From Tachypleus tridentatus (taxonomy: Eukaryota > Arthropoda > Merostomata > Xiphosura > Limulidae), in NCBI RefSeq assembly GCF_004210375.1, contig NC_134831.1, positions 47,464,035 to 47,528,034 on the forward strand: a DNA stretch of 64,000 nucleotides, given 5' to 3'. The notes under the pieces are model-generated. The model ran no database searches. It was not told the DNA's origin and was given only the letters and a program-made list of their open reading frames with translations. The translations under genes were made by a program, and so were the position numbers. Shown here piece by piece: positions 23,317-34,685 of the stretch; position 1 is the stretch's first letter; every line of letters begins with the position of its first letter.

Positions 23317-25131
23317 GTGTTGTGCAAAAATGTTAGGACAAAATCAAAAATTAGATTTTAGGCTACTTTGAAAGAAAATAGAAGGTATTTTACAGGCGAA
23401 ACATTATAATTTTATTAATCTTTATTTTTAGTATAACCGAAACTCAGTGGAAGTGTTTCAGTTCAGCAAACAGTTAATATCTTGTGTGTCACCCTTTTGC
23501 TTTAACAACTGCAGACAGTCTTTCAGACATTGTTGCAACATATTTAATCAAAGCGTTCTTTGAAATTTTACTCCAAATGTGTCTAATACATTCCCATAGT
23601 TTCTTTGGAAGAAAGTTTTGGTTTGTCAGATTTTTTTATCTATCAAATCCCAGATCTGCTCAATTAGAATGAAATTGAGGCTCTGTGAGGCTATTGTATT
23701 ATTTGAATGACTCCAGCAGCTTAGAAAGAAGCTTTACCAATAATACGCAAACCACTGGGTATAATACCATGATGGATCAGTATCTGATGGTACATGCACT
23801 GGTATATTATTCAGTGTATTTTACAAATATCTTCTGTCGCTTTAGCAGAAAAACACCCCAAAACCATCACACTGCCTCCCCCATGCTTTATGGTAGGTGC
23901 TATGCACTGAGATATCTTTCACCTTTCTCCTGCCGGACGTACAATGTATATTTTTAACCTAGGCCCGCCATGGCCAAGCGTGTTAAGGCGTGCGACTCGC
24001 AATCTGAGGGTCGCGGGTTCGTATCCTCGTCGCGCCAAACATACTCGCTCTCCCAGCCGTGGGGGCGTTATAATGTTACGGTCAATCCCACTATTCGTTG
24101 GTAAAAGAGTAGCCCACGAGTTGGCGGTGGGTGGTGATGACTAGCTGCCTTCCCTCTAGTCTTACACTGCTAAATTAGGGACGGCTAGCACAGATAGCCC
24201 TCGCGTAGCTTTGTGCGAAAATTCAAAACAAACAAACAAACACTTTTAATCAAATCAAACTTGAACTCATCCGTCAACAACATCCTTTTTCAATCATCGA
24301 CAGTCCAGTTTTGTACTTTTTTAGCAAATTTCAGAATCTTGACAATATTTGAAGACTGAAGTAAAGGTGTTTAACTGCTACACGACTAAGTATTCCATTC
24401 TCGTTGAATCTTCTTAATACTATAGACGTGGACAATTTTCTTTCATTTGGTACATGGTAGTTTATTTCATGCTTCAGATCAGCGAGTGACAGTCTTCATT
24501 CTTTCCTGAAGGCTACATAAACGAAGATACTTAACATCAGTATTATTAAGTGTAGGTGATTCTGCTTCTTACTTTCCTATTTTCAAATGTAACTGTCTCG
24601 GTCTTACCATCTTAAATGTGCTTGATAGTGTTTGTGAAGTATTTCAAGTCAGAAAGTCCAACCAGCATCACGAAAGGCTTTTACGTGAAATCTCTGCTTT
24701 GCTCACGATTCTCTGTGCTTTTTGGGCCGTGGCCTGACAACAAAACTTAATATATAGTGTTAAACATTGTCTTTATTTAGGTTTATTGTGAAGTGCTATT
24801 AAGTTGATTTCTTCTAGCATATACCAATATCATGTGCTAGATTCTTTTTATATAATTAAAACACTGCATGGTGCCCCATGACCGTTATTTCAGACTCTAA
24901 ATTATATCAGAGTGTTCATTCAAGCAAAACTCTTATGAAATGCTTTCGGCACGAGTATATGAGAATTCTAAATAAAGAATAACTATTTTCAAATATTCAG
25001 TTGCCAATAAGGATTAGTGAAGCGTTATCATGGTGTTGAAATTTACATTCTGGAATGGCATGGAAGAATTAGAACCACAAAGTGGAAAGAATGACAAAAT
25101 ATTCACTTGTCCTAACATTTTTTCACATTAC
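23317..25131 (-). mobile_element. Tc1-like DNA transposon, inactive
   Basis: Inverted ends at 23316-23340 and 25108-25132 match at about 21 of 25 positions and share AAAATGTTAGGACA. The minus strand carries transposase fragments: a block like GGSVMVWGCFSA (AVxFWGVFLLKRQKIF near 23830-23890) and a block like PDLNPIEQIWDLIDKKI (LIEQIWDLIDKKI near 23620-23670, proline-rich start lost), then FFQRNYGNVLDTFGVKFQRT. Stops and shifts abound. A family 1 SINE (23962-24241) splits it. Without the SINE it is about 1.5 kb, normal for Tc1. Confidence 0.8.
23962..24241 (+). mobile_element. tRNA-derived SINE, family 1, inside a Tc1-like transposon
   Basis: Full-length, well-preserved copy from GGCCCGCCATGGCCAAGCG to a (CAAA)n tail. 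It interrupts the Tc1-like element at 23317-25131, so it inserted later. TTTTAA on both sides may be a short duplication. Confidence 0.95.
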
Positions 25132-25132
25132 T

Positions 25133-26016
25133 CTAAATTAATATATTTTTATATCATCTCAGGGAAGAACAAGTAAACCGATCATGTGTTGATGTAGCAC
25201 ATAGTAAACCATGTCTAGTGTAATTTTTTGTTTGCACAAAACGTATTAAAAGTGTTTTAAAATTGTTTTTAACTGTTTATATTATAGTGTAATTTTTAAA
25301 CTCATATTGGTACTATATGATATTTCGTACTATTTAATAGTCGAAAAATATCTCTAACCATTTTTCTATTGAGCTGTGACTACAAAGAAAAAGTATTTCA
25401 AATTATATTTATTATTTAAACCACAAGAAACACAATGATTGTGTTAGTTTTATAATATAACGAATAATTCGATATCTAGTTAGTGTTAGTAGTATATTTT
25501 AAATATGCTAATATTGCATTTAGCATTTCTCAATATCTTGCTTAAGATGGTTTGTACTTATTAGAAAAGATTCAGTTGGAATGATCTTCATCATTTCTTA
25601 ATACAATACATTGAAGGATAATTCCGAGCTCCAATGTTTTTATAAAACTATACAAAAAACAGTTACCTTAAGTATTATAATTACAGCTAATAGGTTTTAT
25701 GTAAGGTGATGAATACTTAATAAGTTTTTTTTTTCTGTTGTTATCGTAAAGCTCCAATAGATTATTTTTTGTGAGCTCGTAGCAGACATCGAACTTACTG
25801 TAACACTTAATACAACTAAACGCTAACAGGAATAATTTCATCAGTACTAATGGTTGCAGTTTACATAGAAACCACCTATAGCAATAGTTATTCTGAGTGC
25901 TTCAGATATGCCTCTGTATTTCTGTAACTCAGGACGAAAGGTGTTTTTTTCTCTGCTATTTTGTCTCATGGCTCTAATTATATCCACGAATAACCCAACA
26001 TCTCTCGTCAAGGTCA
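25133..26016. other. AT-rich DNA, nothing recognised
   Basis: Between the Tc1-like element and a SINE. The minus-strand frame at 25847-26110 runs into the SINE and shows no domain. Confidence 0.4.
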
Positions 26017-26028
26017 GCAAAACATGTT

Positions 26029-26291
26029 TTTCAATTTCGCGCAAAGCTACACGAGAGCTATTTGAGCTAGCCGTCCCTAATTTAGCAGTGTAAGACCAGA
26101 GGGAAGGCATCTAGTCATCACCACCCACCGCGAACTCTTGGGCTACTCTTTTACCAACGAATAGTAGGATTGACCGTACATTATGATGTCACCACGGATG
26201 AAAGGGCGAGCATGTTTGGTGTGACTGGGATTCAAACCCAAAACCTATTGATTACGAGTCGAGCGCCCTAACCACCTGGTCATGCCGCGCC
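26029..26291 (-). mobile_element. tRNA-derived SINE, family 1, with 12-bp TSD
   Basis: Full-length minus-strand copy. The duplication GCAAAACATGTT lies at 26017-26028 and 26292-26303. The right flank beyond it (26292-26324) is identical to 17979-18011 next to another SINE. Reading frames of 87 and 61 codons over its left end are spurious. Confidence 0.93.
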
Positions 26292-26324
26292 GCAAAACAT
26301 GTTAAGTCAGTGGTTTTCCTCTAC

Positions 26325-27652
26325 TTAGTCACTGTGTAGTCACTGCTTCTGTAAACGAAAAAAAAAGAAGAAACATACATTTAGGCTTTTATATGCATTC
26401 TTACAACATTCACTTCATTCTAAATCCAGAAATAATGAGCATAATATTGTTGTAAGACAAAGTTGACACTTGCCATTTTTTTATAACCAAAAATGATGTG
26501 TAAGAATATATTGCAGTATTTCTTAATATTAGAACTACACTTTCAATCTACTGTTTTATTACATTAAAAAGGAGAAATAAAACACTGAAGAAGTAGAAAA
26601 GATGGAAAAAACTTCTTTTTATTCATAACATTTCTTTTTTTCTTTTTTTTTTACTGTATGTTTCAAGCCAGGAACTTTCAGTCAGATAAGGAGTGTAAAT
26701 GTGATAATTTAAATTTATGTTTTAGTAATATTCAGACTTACTCGTGTTTAAAGGACCTTTCGCTCATTTGATGTGTTTGTGCATATACCTTATTTGTAAT
26801 GCTAGATTAAAATTTAAACTTTACATTGGAGTGGACCAGTTAAAATCTGAAAGATGCTTGTCGTCCAAGGCTTGCTTCATAATCGAAGACAATAGACACA
26901 TTTCAGACTTTTTCGCTCCCTACCGAGGAAGATATGCGGTACCTTTCTCAGTGAGAGTATTAATGATAATATAAAAGGAGTAAAAACTTATTCGAATTTA
27001 AATAATCTTTGCGAATTTATAAGCAATCTAAGTAACATGTCACAGCAGTTTCAAACCATACTATCTTGAGAAAGTCTTGAAGGTGGAATGGATAACGGAA
27101 GCTCGTTTGTTAGTATGAGCTAATCAGTGTTTAACCTTCAAGTTTGATGTAACTGTTTTGCTTGTACTTGTTTAATACGTAGAAATTTTTTCTTGAGATT
27201 CTGATTTATGCTAACAACAGATTGTTCGAGAAAAGTATGATAATTTTAATTATTTTGATAATTAACACACGCACACATATACTTAAAGTGGACCAGTTAA
27301 AACCTGATGAGATCCACTTAGAATTTTTATCAAGGATCGAATAGGAATTTTGCGGATTTTGAAGTCCACTTATGACGATCTAAAACATACTGTGATTAAT
27401 TATTAATGTAGAATAAAAATTTAAATGACTGTCAATGCTAATTTCGTGAAGTTGTGACGTTTCTTAATTAATCAAATAATAGTTTCAATAGAGTTTAACA
27501 ATTACCTAATTCAACGTCTAATATCTTTAGTAGCCCAAGAATCAATAATTTTGAATTGTACAACTCTTAATTCAAATCATTATAGATATTCGGTCATATA
27601 TGTCATCAGTGATGGTACTATTTTATAAGCAAAAGGATTTGGTATATTTTTG
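26325..27652. other. AT-rich DNA with one short repeat
   Basis: GTGGACCAGTTAAAA occurs near 26830 and 27289, each followed by a CTGA-like context. The 76-codon frame at 26744-26974 shows no domain. Confidence 0.4.
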
Positions 27653-28032
27653 TCATTAAATACTCCTGCTTATCTGTGTAAGAATACACCAGATTAGTTG
27701 TCCTTGAATACTTCTACTTATCTGTGTGAGAATACAGCAAATTAGTTGGCCTTGAATACTCCTGCTTATCTGTGTGAGAATACACCAGATTAGTTGTCCT
27801 TGAATACTCCTGCTTATCTGTGTGAGAATACACCAGATTAGTTGTCCTTGAATACTCCTGCTTATCTGTGTGAGAATACACCAGATTAGTTGTCCTTGAA
27901 TACTCCTGCTTATCTGTGTGAGAATAAACCAGATTAGTTGTCCTGCAATATTCTGGCTTATTTGTGTAAAAATACACCAGATTAGTTGTCCTCGAATACT
28001 CCTACTTATCTGTGTGAGAATACACCAAGTTA
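27653..28032. repeat. 48-bp minisatellite, about 8 copies
   Basis: Tandem copies of a 48-bp unit (CTTGAATACTCCTGCTTATC, then TGTGTGAGAATACACCAGAT, then TAGTTGTC) run through the segment, the central units being almost identical and the outer ones more diverged. Because 48 is a multiple of three, a 16-residue periodic frame (YSHTDKQEYSRTTNLV) stays open on the minus strand at 27714-27977. I regard it as a by-product of the repeat. Confidence 0.95.
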
Positions 28033-28611
28033 GAAAGATATGGAATGTGTTTCATTAACTTAAAGTATATACCGCTGTAATTTTCTGTTTTATCAGTCTC
28101 ATGCATTGCCTACCATAAAATATGCTTTTGAGAGCAAAAAAAAAAAGAAGGTATTTAAAAAAATTACGCGTATTAGGAATGTTTTTCGAAAATTTTTATT
28201 CTACATTCCAAAAAGAAATTAAAGCTGTTATGACAAGTTGCGTTACATAAATTATACGTGGAAAAGAAATAGTGAAATGTTTATAACCAGATAAGTTTAG
28301 GAGCAATGCCATCTATACATATGTACAAAAAACGATTCTTATCATTATATTCTTCCCATGTTAAGCTGACACCTGTTGAGCATTTTGTAAAGATTAATTT
28401 GAAATTCTCATAAGTGCGGTTGAAAATGTTTCAGGTTGATTTGATTTGACTCTAATGTCCTCAATATTTTTTTTAAATTCAAATTAAACTTATAGTATGT
28501 ATATATACATGGAAAACATATCAGAAAGATTATGACAGACGTTCATTGTGGCTACAGTAACGAGGATTTTGATCAACGCTCCATCATCAGAAGATCATAT
28601 TCATTTCCCTC

Positions 28612-28700
28612 TCGATCAGCGGTAAGATTACGCACTAACAACGCTAAAATTTGGGATTCGATTATTTGTAGTGGACAGAAGCAGGTAATCCCTTGTTTTG
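28612..28700 (+). mobile_element. Degenerate family 2 SINE
   Basis: CTCGATCAGCGGTAAG, AACAACGCTAAAATTTGGG and ATTCGATTATTTGTAGTGG match the family 2 head. The 3' hairpin is reduced to GAAGCAGGTAATCCCTTG. An old copy. Confidence 0.6.
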
Positions 28701-28784
28701 CTTTGCGCTATAAACTAAAAACTTTGAAACAAAGGTGAAAGGCCTAATCTTCTACTGTTGATTCATCAATTTGATTAAAGCCTT

Positions 28785-29000
28785 GCGTGGCATAATGATT
28801 ATGGCATTTGACACACAACCTATAGGATGCAGTTTGAAACACCATCCCCGTAAACCCTCGTTCTTTGAGCCGTGAGGAGTTATAAAGTTATAGTCAATTC
28901 ACTAATCGATTAGAGTAGACCTAGAGTTGGTGATGGGTGGTGTTGATTAACTGTCTTTTCTCTAGTCTACAACTTTTAAATTAAAAACGACTGGCTTATA
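28785..29000 (+). mobile_element. Degenerate family 1 SINE, interrupted by mariner
   Basis: CCTTGCGTGGCATAATGATT, AGCCGTGAGGAGTTATAAAG, GAGTTGGTGATGGGTGGTGT and CTCTAGTCTACAACTTTTAA are eroded family 1 segments in the right order. The copy stops just before the tail, where the mariner at 29003 begins. The mariner is therefore younger. Confidence 0.65.
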
Positions 29001-29002
29001 TA

Positions 29003-29911
29003 CGAGGGCTGTTCAAAAAAAATACGCAGACTGACGTCATAAAACAAAATGTACTTTATTTAGAAGTTACAGGTCTGGGACCCCTTCAAAGTACTCTCCT
29101 CCCCAACGCACACACTTATCCCAACGGTGTTTCCACTTGTTGAAACAGTGCTGGTACGCTTCTTTAATAATGTCCTCCAGCTCCTTCGTCGCATTTGCCT
29201 TAATCTCGGGAATCGTCTCAAATCTTCTTCCTTTCAAGGGTCTTTTGAGTTTGGGGAACAAGAAAATATCTCAAGAAGCAAGGTCAGGTGAGTAGGGGGG
29301 TGGGGAAGAACAGTGATCGAGTGTTTGGCCAAAAACTCACGAGTTCTGAGGCACACATTTTGCAGCAACGCGGTGCATCTTCAATTTTTCGGTCAAAATC
29401 TCGTAACAAGATCCAACTGATATCCCAAACTCTTCAGCAAGTTCCCTGACAGTCAGACGTCGATTTGCCCGCACCAGGATGTTGATTTTGTCAACGTGTG
29501 GGTCGTCAGTTGACGTGGAAGGACGTCCAGGACGCTCATCATCTTCAATGGACTGTCGACCATCCTTAAAACGTTCATGCCACTTGAAACATGCCGTACG
29601 CTTCATAGCAACATCACCGTAAGCCGTGTTAAGCATAGCAAAAGTTTTAGTCGCAGAGTTTCCAAGTTTAACACAAAATTTCACAGCGAGTCGTTGCTCC
29701 TTCAAGTCATTCATTCTGAAATCCGCCAAACGAAAAAAATCGCACTTCACTTAAAACCGCGTAGCTAATACACAAATGAAGATATCTGCAATCGGGAAAT
29801 GGCGTCGTAATCAGCTGATCTGTGCGAACCTAGCGACACCAAGCGGATTCCTCTGGAACCAACTGGAGCCGCGCAATTCAAACAGTCCGCGTATTTTTTG
29901 AACAGACCTCG
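29003..29911 (-). mobile_element. Internally deleted mariner transposon
   Basis: Ends are inverted repeats (CGAGGGCTGTTCAAAA at the left; at the right the minus strand reads CGAGGTCTGTTCAAAA), flanked by TA at 29001-29002 and 29912-29913. The minus strand encodes the N-terminal part of the transposase (29337-29750): an HTH region with WHERFKDGRQSIEDDERPGR and a second helix-turn-helix TVRELAEEFGISVGSCYEIL. It jumps directly to REFLAKHSI, YSPDLA and FLFPKLKRPLKG (29067-29330). The middle, with the first two catalytic aspartates, is missing; YSPDLA keeps the third. At 909 bp it is shorter than the usual 1.3 kb and non-autonomous. It cut into an old SINE (28785-29000). Confidence 0.9.
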
Positions 29912-29913
29912 TA

Positions 29914-30592
29914 GACTTCGAAGAGCTTTGCTCTAAATTCAATATGCGAAAAAAACAAAAACGTTTGCATTATTATAGTGCAATATGCATTTCACCGTGA
30001 GAACTTTGTTGTAATGTGTGTGAATTGAATACTTGAAAAACGAAAAATTATTAAGATCTTAATTTATAGACTTTTATCTCATAGTTTCTGGTAGAAAGCT
30101 GCAATCGATGTTCAAAACTATGGAGAGAGATTTAAGTATTGTTCTTCCAGTTGAGAATTTCGTACTTCATGATTTACTGATGATGTGTTTTACCACATTC
30201 TGTGACCTACCTTATAAGTAGTAGTTGTGGCTTTTAGTCCCATTTTTGCGCCAAACGGAGACGGAGATGTACCTTTTACTTTGATTAGAAAGTGCTTCAA
30301 AACTTTTTACTTACGCATAAATTTTAGGTTGTCAATTTTTATTACGGGCTAGGGTACATGGCCATGAAACCCATAAGAATAGAGGCTCTACAAAATGCCA
30401 AACCACCACGTAGTATTATAAAATTTCTCACTATCAAAGAAGGTTGAAATAAGATGCTTCTTCATGAAGAAAACTTTTCTGGTCGAGGTTTCAAGATGAT
30501 TCAGTGATCCATGTTGGAGCACTGTCTACGAAAACCACATTGGATGGGTGAGAGAAGGTTGTTTTATTTAAGGATATAAAAAAAGACGAAAA
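29914..30592. other. Intergenic DNA, nothing recognised
   Basis: Between the mariner and the truncated end of the minus-strand LINE. Confidence 0.4.
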
Positions 30593-32765
30593 TTACCAAA
30601 ATTTCGAAACCTTACATAGAAAGCTAGTCAAAGCAATAGGACGATAATTAGAAGGAATTTGGGGATCCCTTCCAGGTTTAGTAAAAAGGATGACAATGGC
30701 CTTGTGACAAATATAAATAAAAACAACAGAAGAAGAGCAAGAGGCAGAAGATAAATAGAGCAGCATCTTGAAATAAAGCTCATCATGTCTGACAAATATA
30801 TTGTTGGAGTGGTTTATAGCAACTTTAAGTTTCACCAGCGTAAATAGACAAATATAATCACAAGGACTATCCACTCAAAATAAATTGGCAACCTCTCATT
30901 CCGTAAGTTGATGGCCAAGAAGGCAGGTGAAGATATGTAAGAGCTGGAAGGTGAGAAAAGTACTTTACATCAGCAACTTTCTCGCCATTGGAGAGCAAAA
31001 TGAAAAGGAGTTAGTTATCATACTTCCCACCCATTGACTCTATATATCCTGTTCCAAACGACCTTGGAACTGTTGGTTGAAGAAATGCTGGTAGTGTTCT
31101 CTTAATCCAAGAGAATCTGGCTTTGACATCTGACCTACTGGATGTGGCACGATCATGCTGAAAAAGGAAGTATTTCTTAAGATGGGATTTCTGCAAAAGA
31201 TAATAGGTGCGTGAAAAAAGATATATGAACCAGTAGTGAAAGAAAGTAGTCTTTGTCGAAGAGCAAATGCTCCACAAGACAATCCTTCCCATCAATATTA
31301 ACACTACAACAAAGGTGATTGTGACCATTAAAGTATCCCTATATGAAGAAGAGAGATAGTAACTGTTCAATAAGATCATTAAGGTCTTCTTGATCACAAT
31401 CTTTTCCTAAATTCAAATAAATGGAACAAATTGTGATGTATAACACAAGGAGACGTGGAAGACAACAACTTCCAGTGGCACAGTGAGGGAAACAGACATG
31501 ATGGGTGCGTGCTTGTCAAGCTAAAGTGCCACTCTAACATGGGCTCTTTTATCATACATACTGTCATTCCTATACAAGGAGACAAACACAGAACAATAAA
31601 AAATCAACCAAGGCCTTAATGTCAACGAATAGAAAATTCGGCAGTTCCACTTAATCAAAATAGCCATTTTTACTTAACAGTAGAAGAACTGGGTGGAGGG
31701 CCTTTTTGGTTTCAACCACAACATTTTTGTTTGTTAGAAAGACGTCTGTTGACCTCACTGATCATGTCCTGCAACGATTAGGCAGGTCTTTGTCAAATGA
31801 AAGAGGTCCCAGTGATTGAATGCATGACTGAATAATGGTCATATACCTCGGGACCGACAAAGAGGGGCCTCAGTATTCAATGGATACTGTGGTAGGAACA
31901 TAGATGGGAGTAAATGCATACTTTGCTATTCTTGGATCAACAGAGAGCAGAATAAGTTTGGTATGATGACAGAAGAACTTTGTTCGAAGATCAGAGAGAC
32001 CGATCTGTGATCCCCTTTGTGGCAATGGAACAGAGTAGAGTAGCATATGTTCATGATGGAACAGTGGACAACAGTTTTTGTACCTCTGGATAAGAAATGT
32101 TGTTAACAGTCCTTAAATATTGTATCTCTTTTTACCTACACCCATTTAGAGCAAAATCAAAAGTATGAAGGGTGGGAATTATTACAGTTAATGTAATTTG
32201 AGCCAAACTAACATCCATGGTTGTTGTGACCTTAGCCACCACAACAAAAACATATCAAAGGGCCACGATAAGGCGTTCTACAGCGTATAAACTGCTGACA
32301 CTAGAAACATTTGAGAGGATGACGAATATAAAGCCATCCCTTACAGTCAAGATAACCTGTCTTGATAGTAGCAGATGGATGTAGTGAAGTAAAGTCAAAA
32401 TCAGAATATCTGTAGGCCATATTATTCCATCTTTTTGAGTGAAGATATTCTGGACAGCTAAAAATATATTGGCTAGAGTAACCAGTTAGATTTTCCGATT
32501 TAGAGACGGTAAGCAAATCTTCCTTAATGATCATCCCGTTTGAGGAATTCCAAAACAATGGGGAATAACCTCAATATGAATATCCTTAATGGACTTTGAT
32601 CTCAAGAGGATGTCATTATGTTATAGTGTAGATACTTTGTCCAAGAGGTCACCAAAAATGTGGCTTCTTGTCTGACTTAAAAGAGCCAGCAAGCTCCTAT
32701 TGTTCCTTCTCAATGAAAAAGGGAGAAATTTGCCTGAAGGTTTTCTCAGATAAAGAATGAATAAT
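30593..32765 (-). pseudogene. Decayed I-like LINE, minus strand (ORF1 and part of ORF2)
   Basis: Reads on the minus strand as a relative of the LINE at 54269-62893. The non-coding and N-terminal part (32640-32765) matches 54860-54930 of that element. ORF1 at 32301-32558 has ATIKTGYLDCKGW...HPLKCF followed by zinc-knuckle pieces (CCGG.GHNNHGC, INCNNSHPSYF) near 32190-32290. Endonuclease (31011-31397) survives in shifted frames, with a GDFNGHHPLWGS-like block. RT at 30593-30874 reads FTLVKLKVAI, FTKPGRDPQIPSNYRPIALT. It is cut off after that, without palm, RNase H or tail. Many stops and frameshifts. Confidence 0.8.
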
Positions 32766-33750
32766 TAGAAATTGAGGTGTAGAAATGGTAAAAGGTCGTA
32801 AGAGTATATCAGAATTTTCAATTCAAGGTCGCTTTCCAATAATTGATTGGTTTTTGTATTTTGTTTTGAAAATACTTTCTTATATTATCTTCGAAAATAA
32901 GAAACATGTTATACTCATTCATTTCAACTACCATGGAGTCCTACAAAGAGACACACTATGCACTACTAAACTAAGACAGCGCAGCCATGCCAAAGTTCGG
33001 TGGGCATCATACTCTCACATCAGCATCAGACATAATGTCCATAACACTCATTTAGAACATCTAATATTGGCAGTTACTTGGGGAAGCCATCTGAAGACCA
33101 CCCATTTACAGAAATCCAATGTTAAAGTGGTACATTGCAATGCCATGACAACACTTAATCACCAGGAGTCATTCTCTCCTGCTCTTCAAGGCCACCATGC
33201 ATGTCAATACATAGTTGGAGGTTTGGGTCCCACAGGGGTAAATTATACAAAATGAACCTTCCTTGTGAGGTTCCTCCACTACGTTCAGGAATCCACATCG
33301 AGAGGCTAGTTCCAGTAAAATGCTGGCCTCTATTTGTGTTAATGGAAATTCATCCTATTAATCAGTCATCTTATTAGGAAAACAAGTGTATCGTACCTGG
33401 AGTCCAGCCTCTCTTTTTCGAATTCTAAAATTTTGATCACTTGTTCTATTACCTACATAATATAGGACAACTAATTAGTACAGTTTATCCATTTGAAGCC
33501 CCCAATAATCTTGTAAGCTTCAACATGATCACCCTTACCTTTACTAGTAAAAGTACAGTTATCATATTATATTGTCGAGAAGATTATTTTGAATTATTTG
33601 GTAAAAAATAATCTATTCTGTAATGCTACAGGCTACATTCACTTTGACGCAAGCTAGTTATAGGTCTAATTTCATAAACAATGTTTTAATAGGTATACTC
33701 AGAGTAATAGCACTGCTAACTTACAAGTAAACTTACTTATATATTTTCCT
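32766..33750. other. Possible 5' part of the minus-strand LINE, then AT-rich DNA
   Basis: The 156-codon plus-strand frame at 32785-33255 lies opposite the LINE direction, and its translation shows no domain. 32940-33300 is less AT-rich, which fits a decayed LINE 5' UTR, but I could not align it. Confidence 0.3.
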
Positions 33751-33763
33751 TACTAATAAATCA

Positions 33764-34033
33764 TGTTTGTTTGTTTTGAATTTCACACAAAGCTACTCGA
33801 GGGCTATCTGTGCTAGCCGTCCCTAATTTAGCAGTGTAAGACAAGAGGGAAGGCAGCTAGTCATCACCACCCACCGCCAACTCTTGGGCTACTCTTTTAC
33901 CAACGAATAGTGGGATTGAACGTCACATTAAAACGCCCCCACGGCTGAAAGGGCGAGCATGTTTGGCGTGACGGGGATGCGAACCCGCGACCCTCAGATT
34001 ACGAGTCGCACGCCTTAACATGCTTGGTCATAC
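33764..34033 (-). mobile_element. tRNA-derived SINE, family 1, with 13-bp TSD
   Basis: Full-length minus-strand copy. The duplication TACTAATAAATCA at 33751-33763 matches TACTAATAGATCA at 34034-34046 with one mismatch. It sits directly before a family 2 SINE in the opposite orientation. Confidence 0.93.
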
Positions 34034-34046
34034 TACTAATAGATCA

Positions 34047-34163
34047 CTTACCGCTTGTACAACGGTAAGTCTACGGATACACAACGCTCAAATCAGCGGT
34101 TCGATTCCCCTTGGTGGGCTCAGCAGATAGCTCGATGTGGCTTTGTTATAATAAAAACACACC
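34047..34163 (+). mobile_element. Short tRNA-derived SINE, family 2
   Basis: CTTACCGCTTGTACAACGG opens the head. GGTTCGATTCCCCTTGGTGG is the B box and acceptor end, and CAGATAGCTCGATGTGGCTT the hairpin, followed by an A-rich tail. Confidence 0.88.
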
Positions 34164-34418
34164 CTCACTAATTGGTCATTTAATTACTTCAAAACATTAA
34201 ACTGCACAACTAATTAAATATTTCTCCCGAATTCTCGTCAGATCCTCACACATTGATTACATGTATTTATAGTGTATTCTCGTTTCTCCAAATTCCATGA
34301 AATTTCCAAATAATTACATCATCATAAACATTCCTGCTAATCTAGAATTACATTTGTGAATTTTATGGATCCAACGTCATCATCATGATTTATATCTTTC
34401 TCTAGTAAACAACTAAAT

Positions 34419-34673
34419 GGGCCTGGCATGGCCTAGCGCGTTAAGGCGTGCGCTTCGTAATTTGAGGTTCGCGGGTTCGCGCCCGAGTCGTGCCAAACAT
34501 GCTCGCCCTCCCAGCCGTGGGGGCGTTATAATGTGCGGTCAATCCCACTATTCGTTGGTAACAGAGTAGCCCAAGAGTTGGCGGTGGGTGGTGATGACTA
34601 GCTGCCTTCTTTCTAGTCTTACACTGCTAAATTAGCACAGATAGCCCCCGAGTAGCTTTGTGCGAAATTCCAC
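34419..34673 (+). mobile_element. tRNA-derived SINE, family 1, with 12-bp TSD
   Basis: Complete copy lacking a short GGGACGGCT piece before the hairpin. The duplication AAACAACTAAAT lies at 34407-34418 and 34674-34685. Confidence 0.94.
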
Positions 34674-34685
34674 AAACAACTAAAT

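Noticed and set aside
27714-27977. 87-codon protein with 16-residue repeats
   Set aside because: The frame is forced by a 48-bp tandem repeat; there is no start context, domain or neighbouring signal.
27653-28032. CRISPR array
   Set aside because: Units are directly contiguous without unique spacers, in a eukaryotic context.
32785-33255. 156-codon plus-strand frame
   Set aside because: Longest unexplained frame, but no domain, no plausible codon pattern, and opposite to the adjacent LINE remnant.
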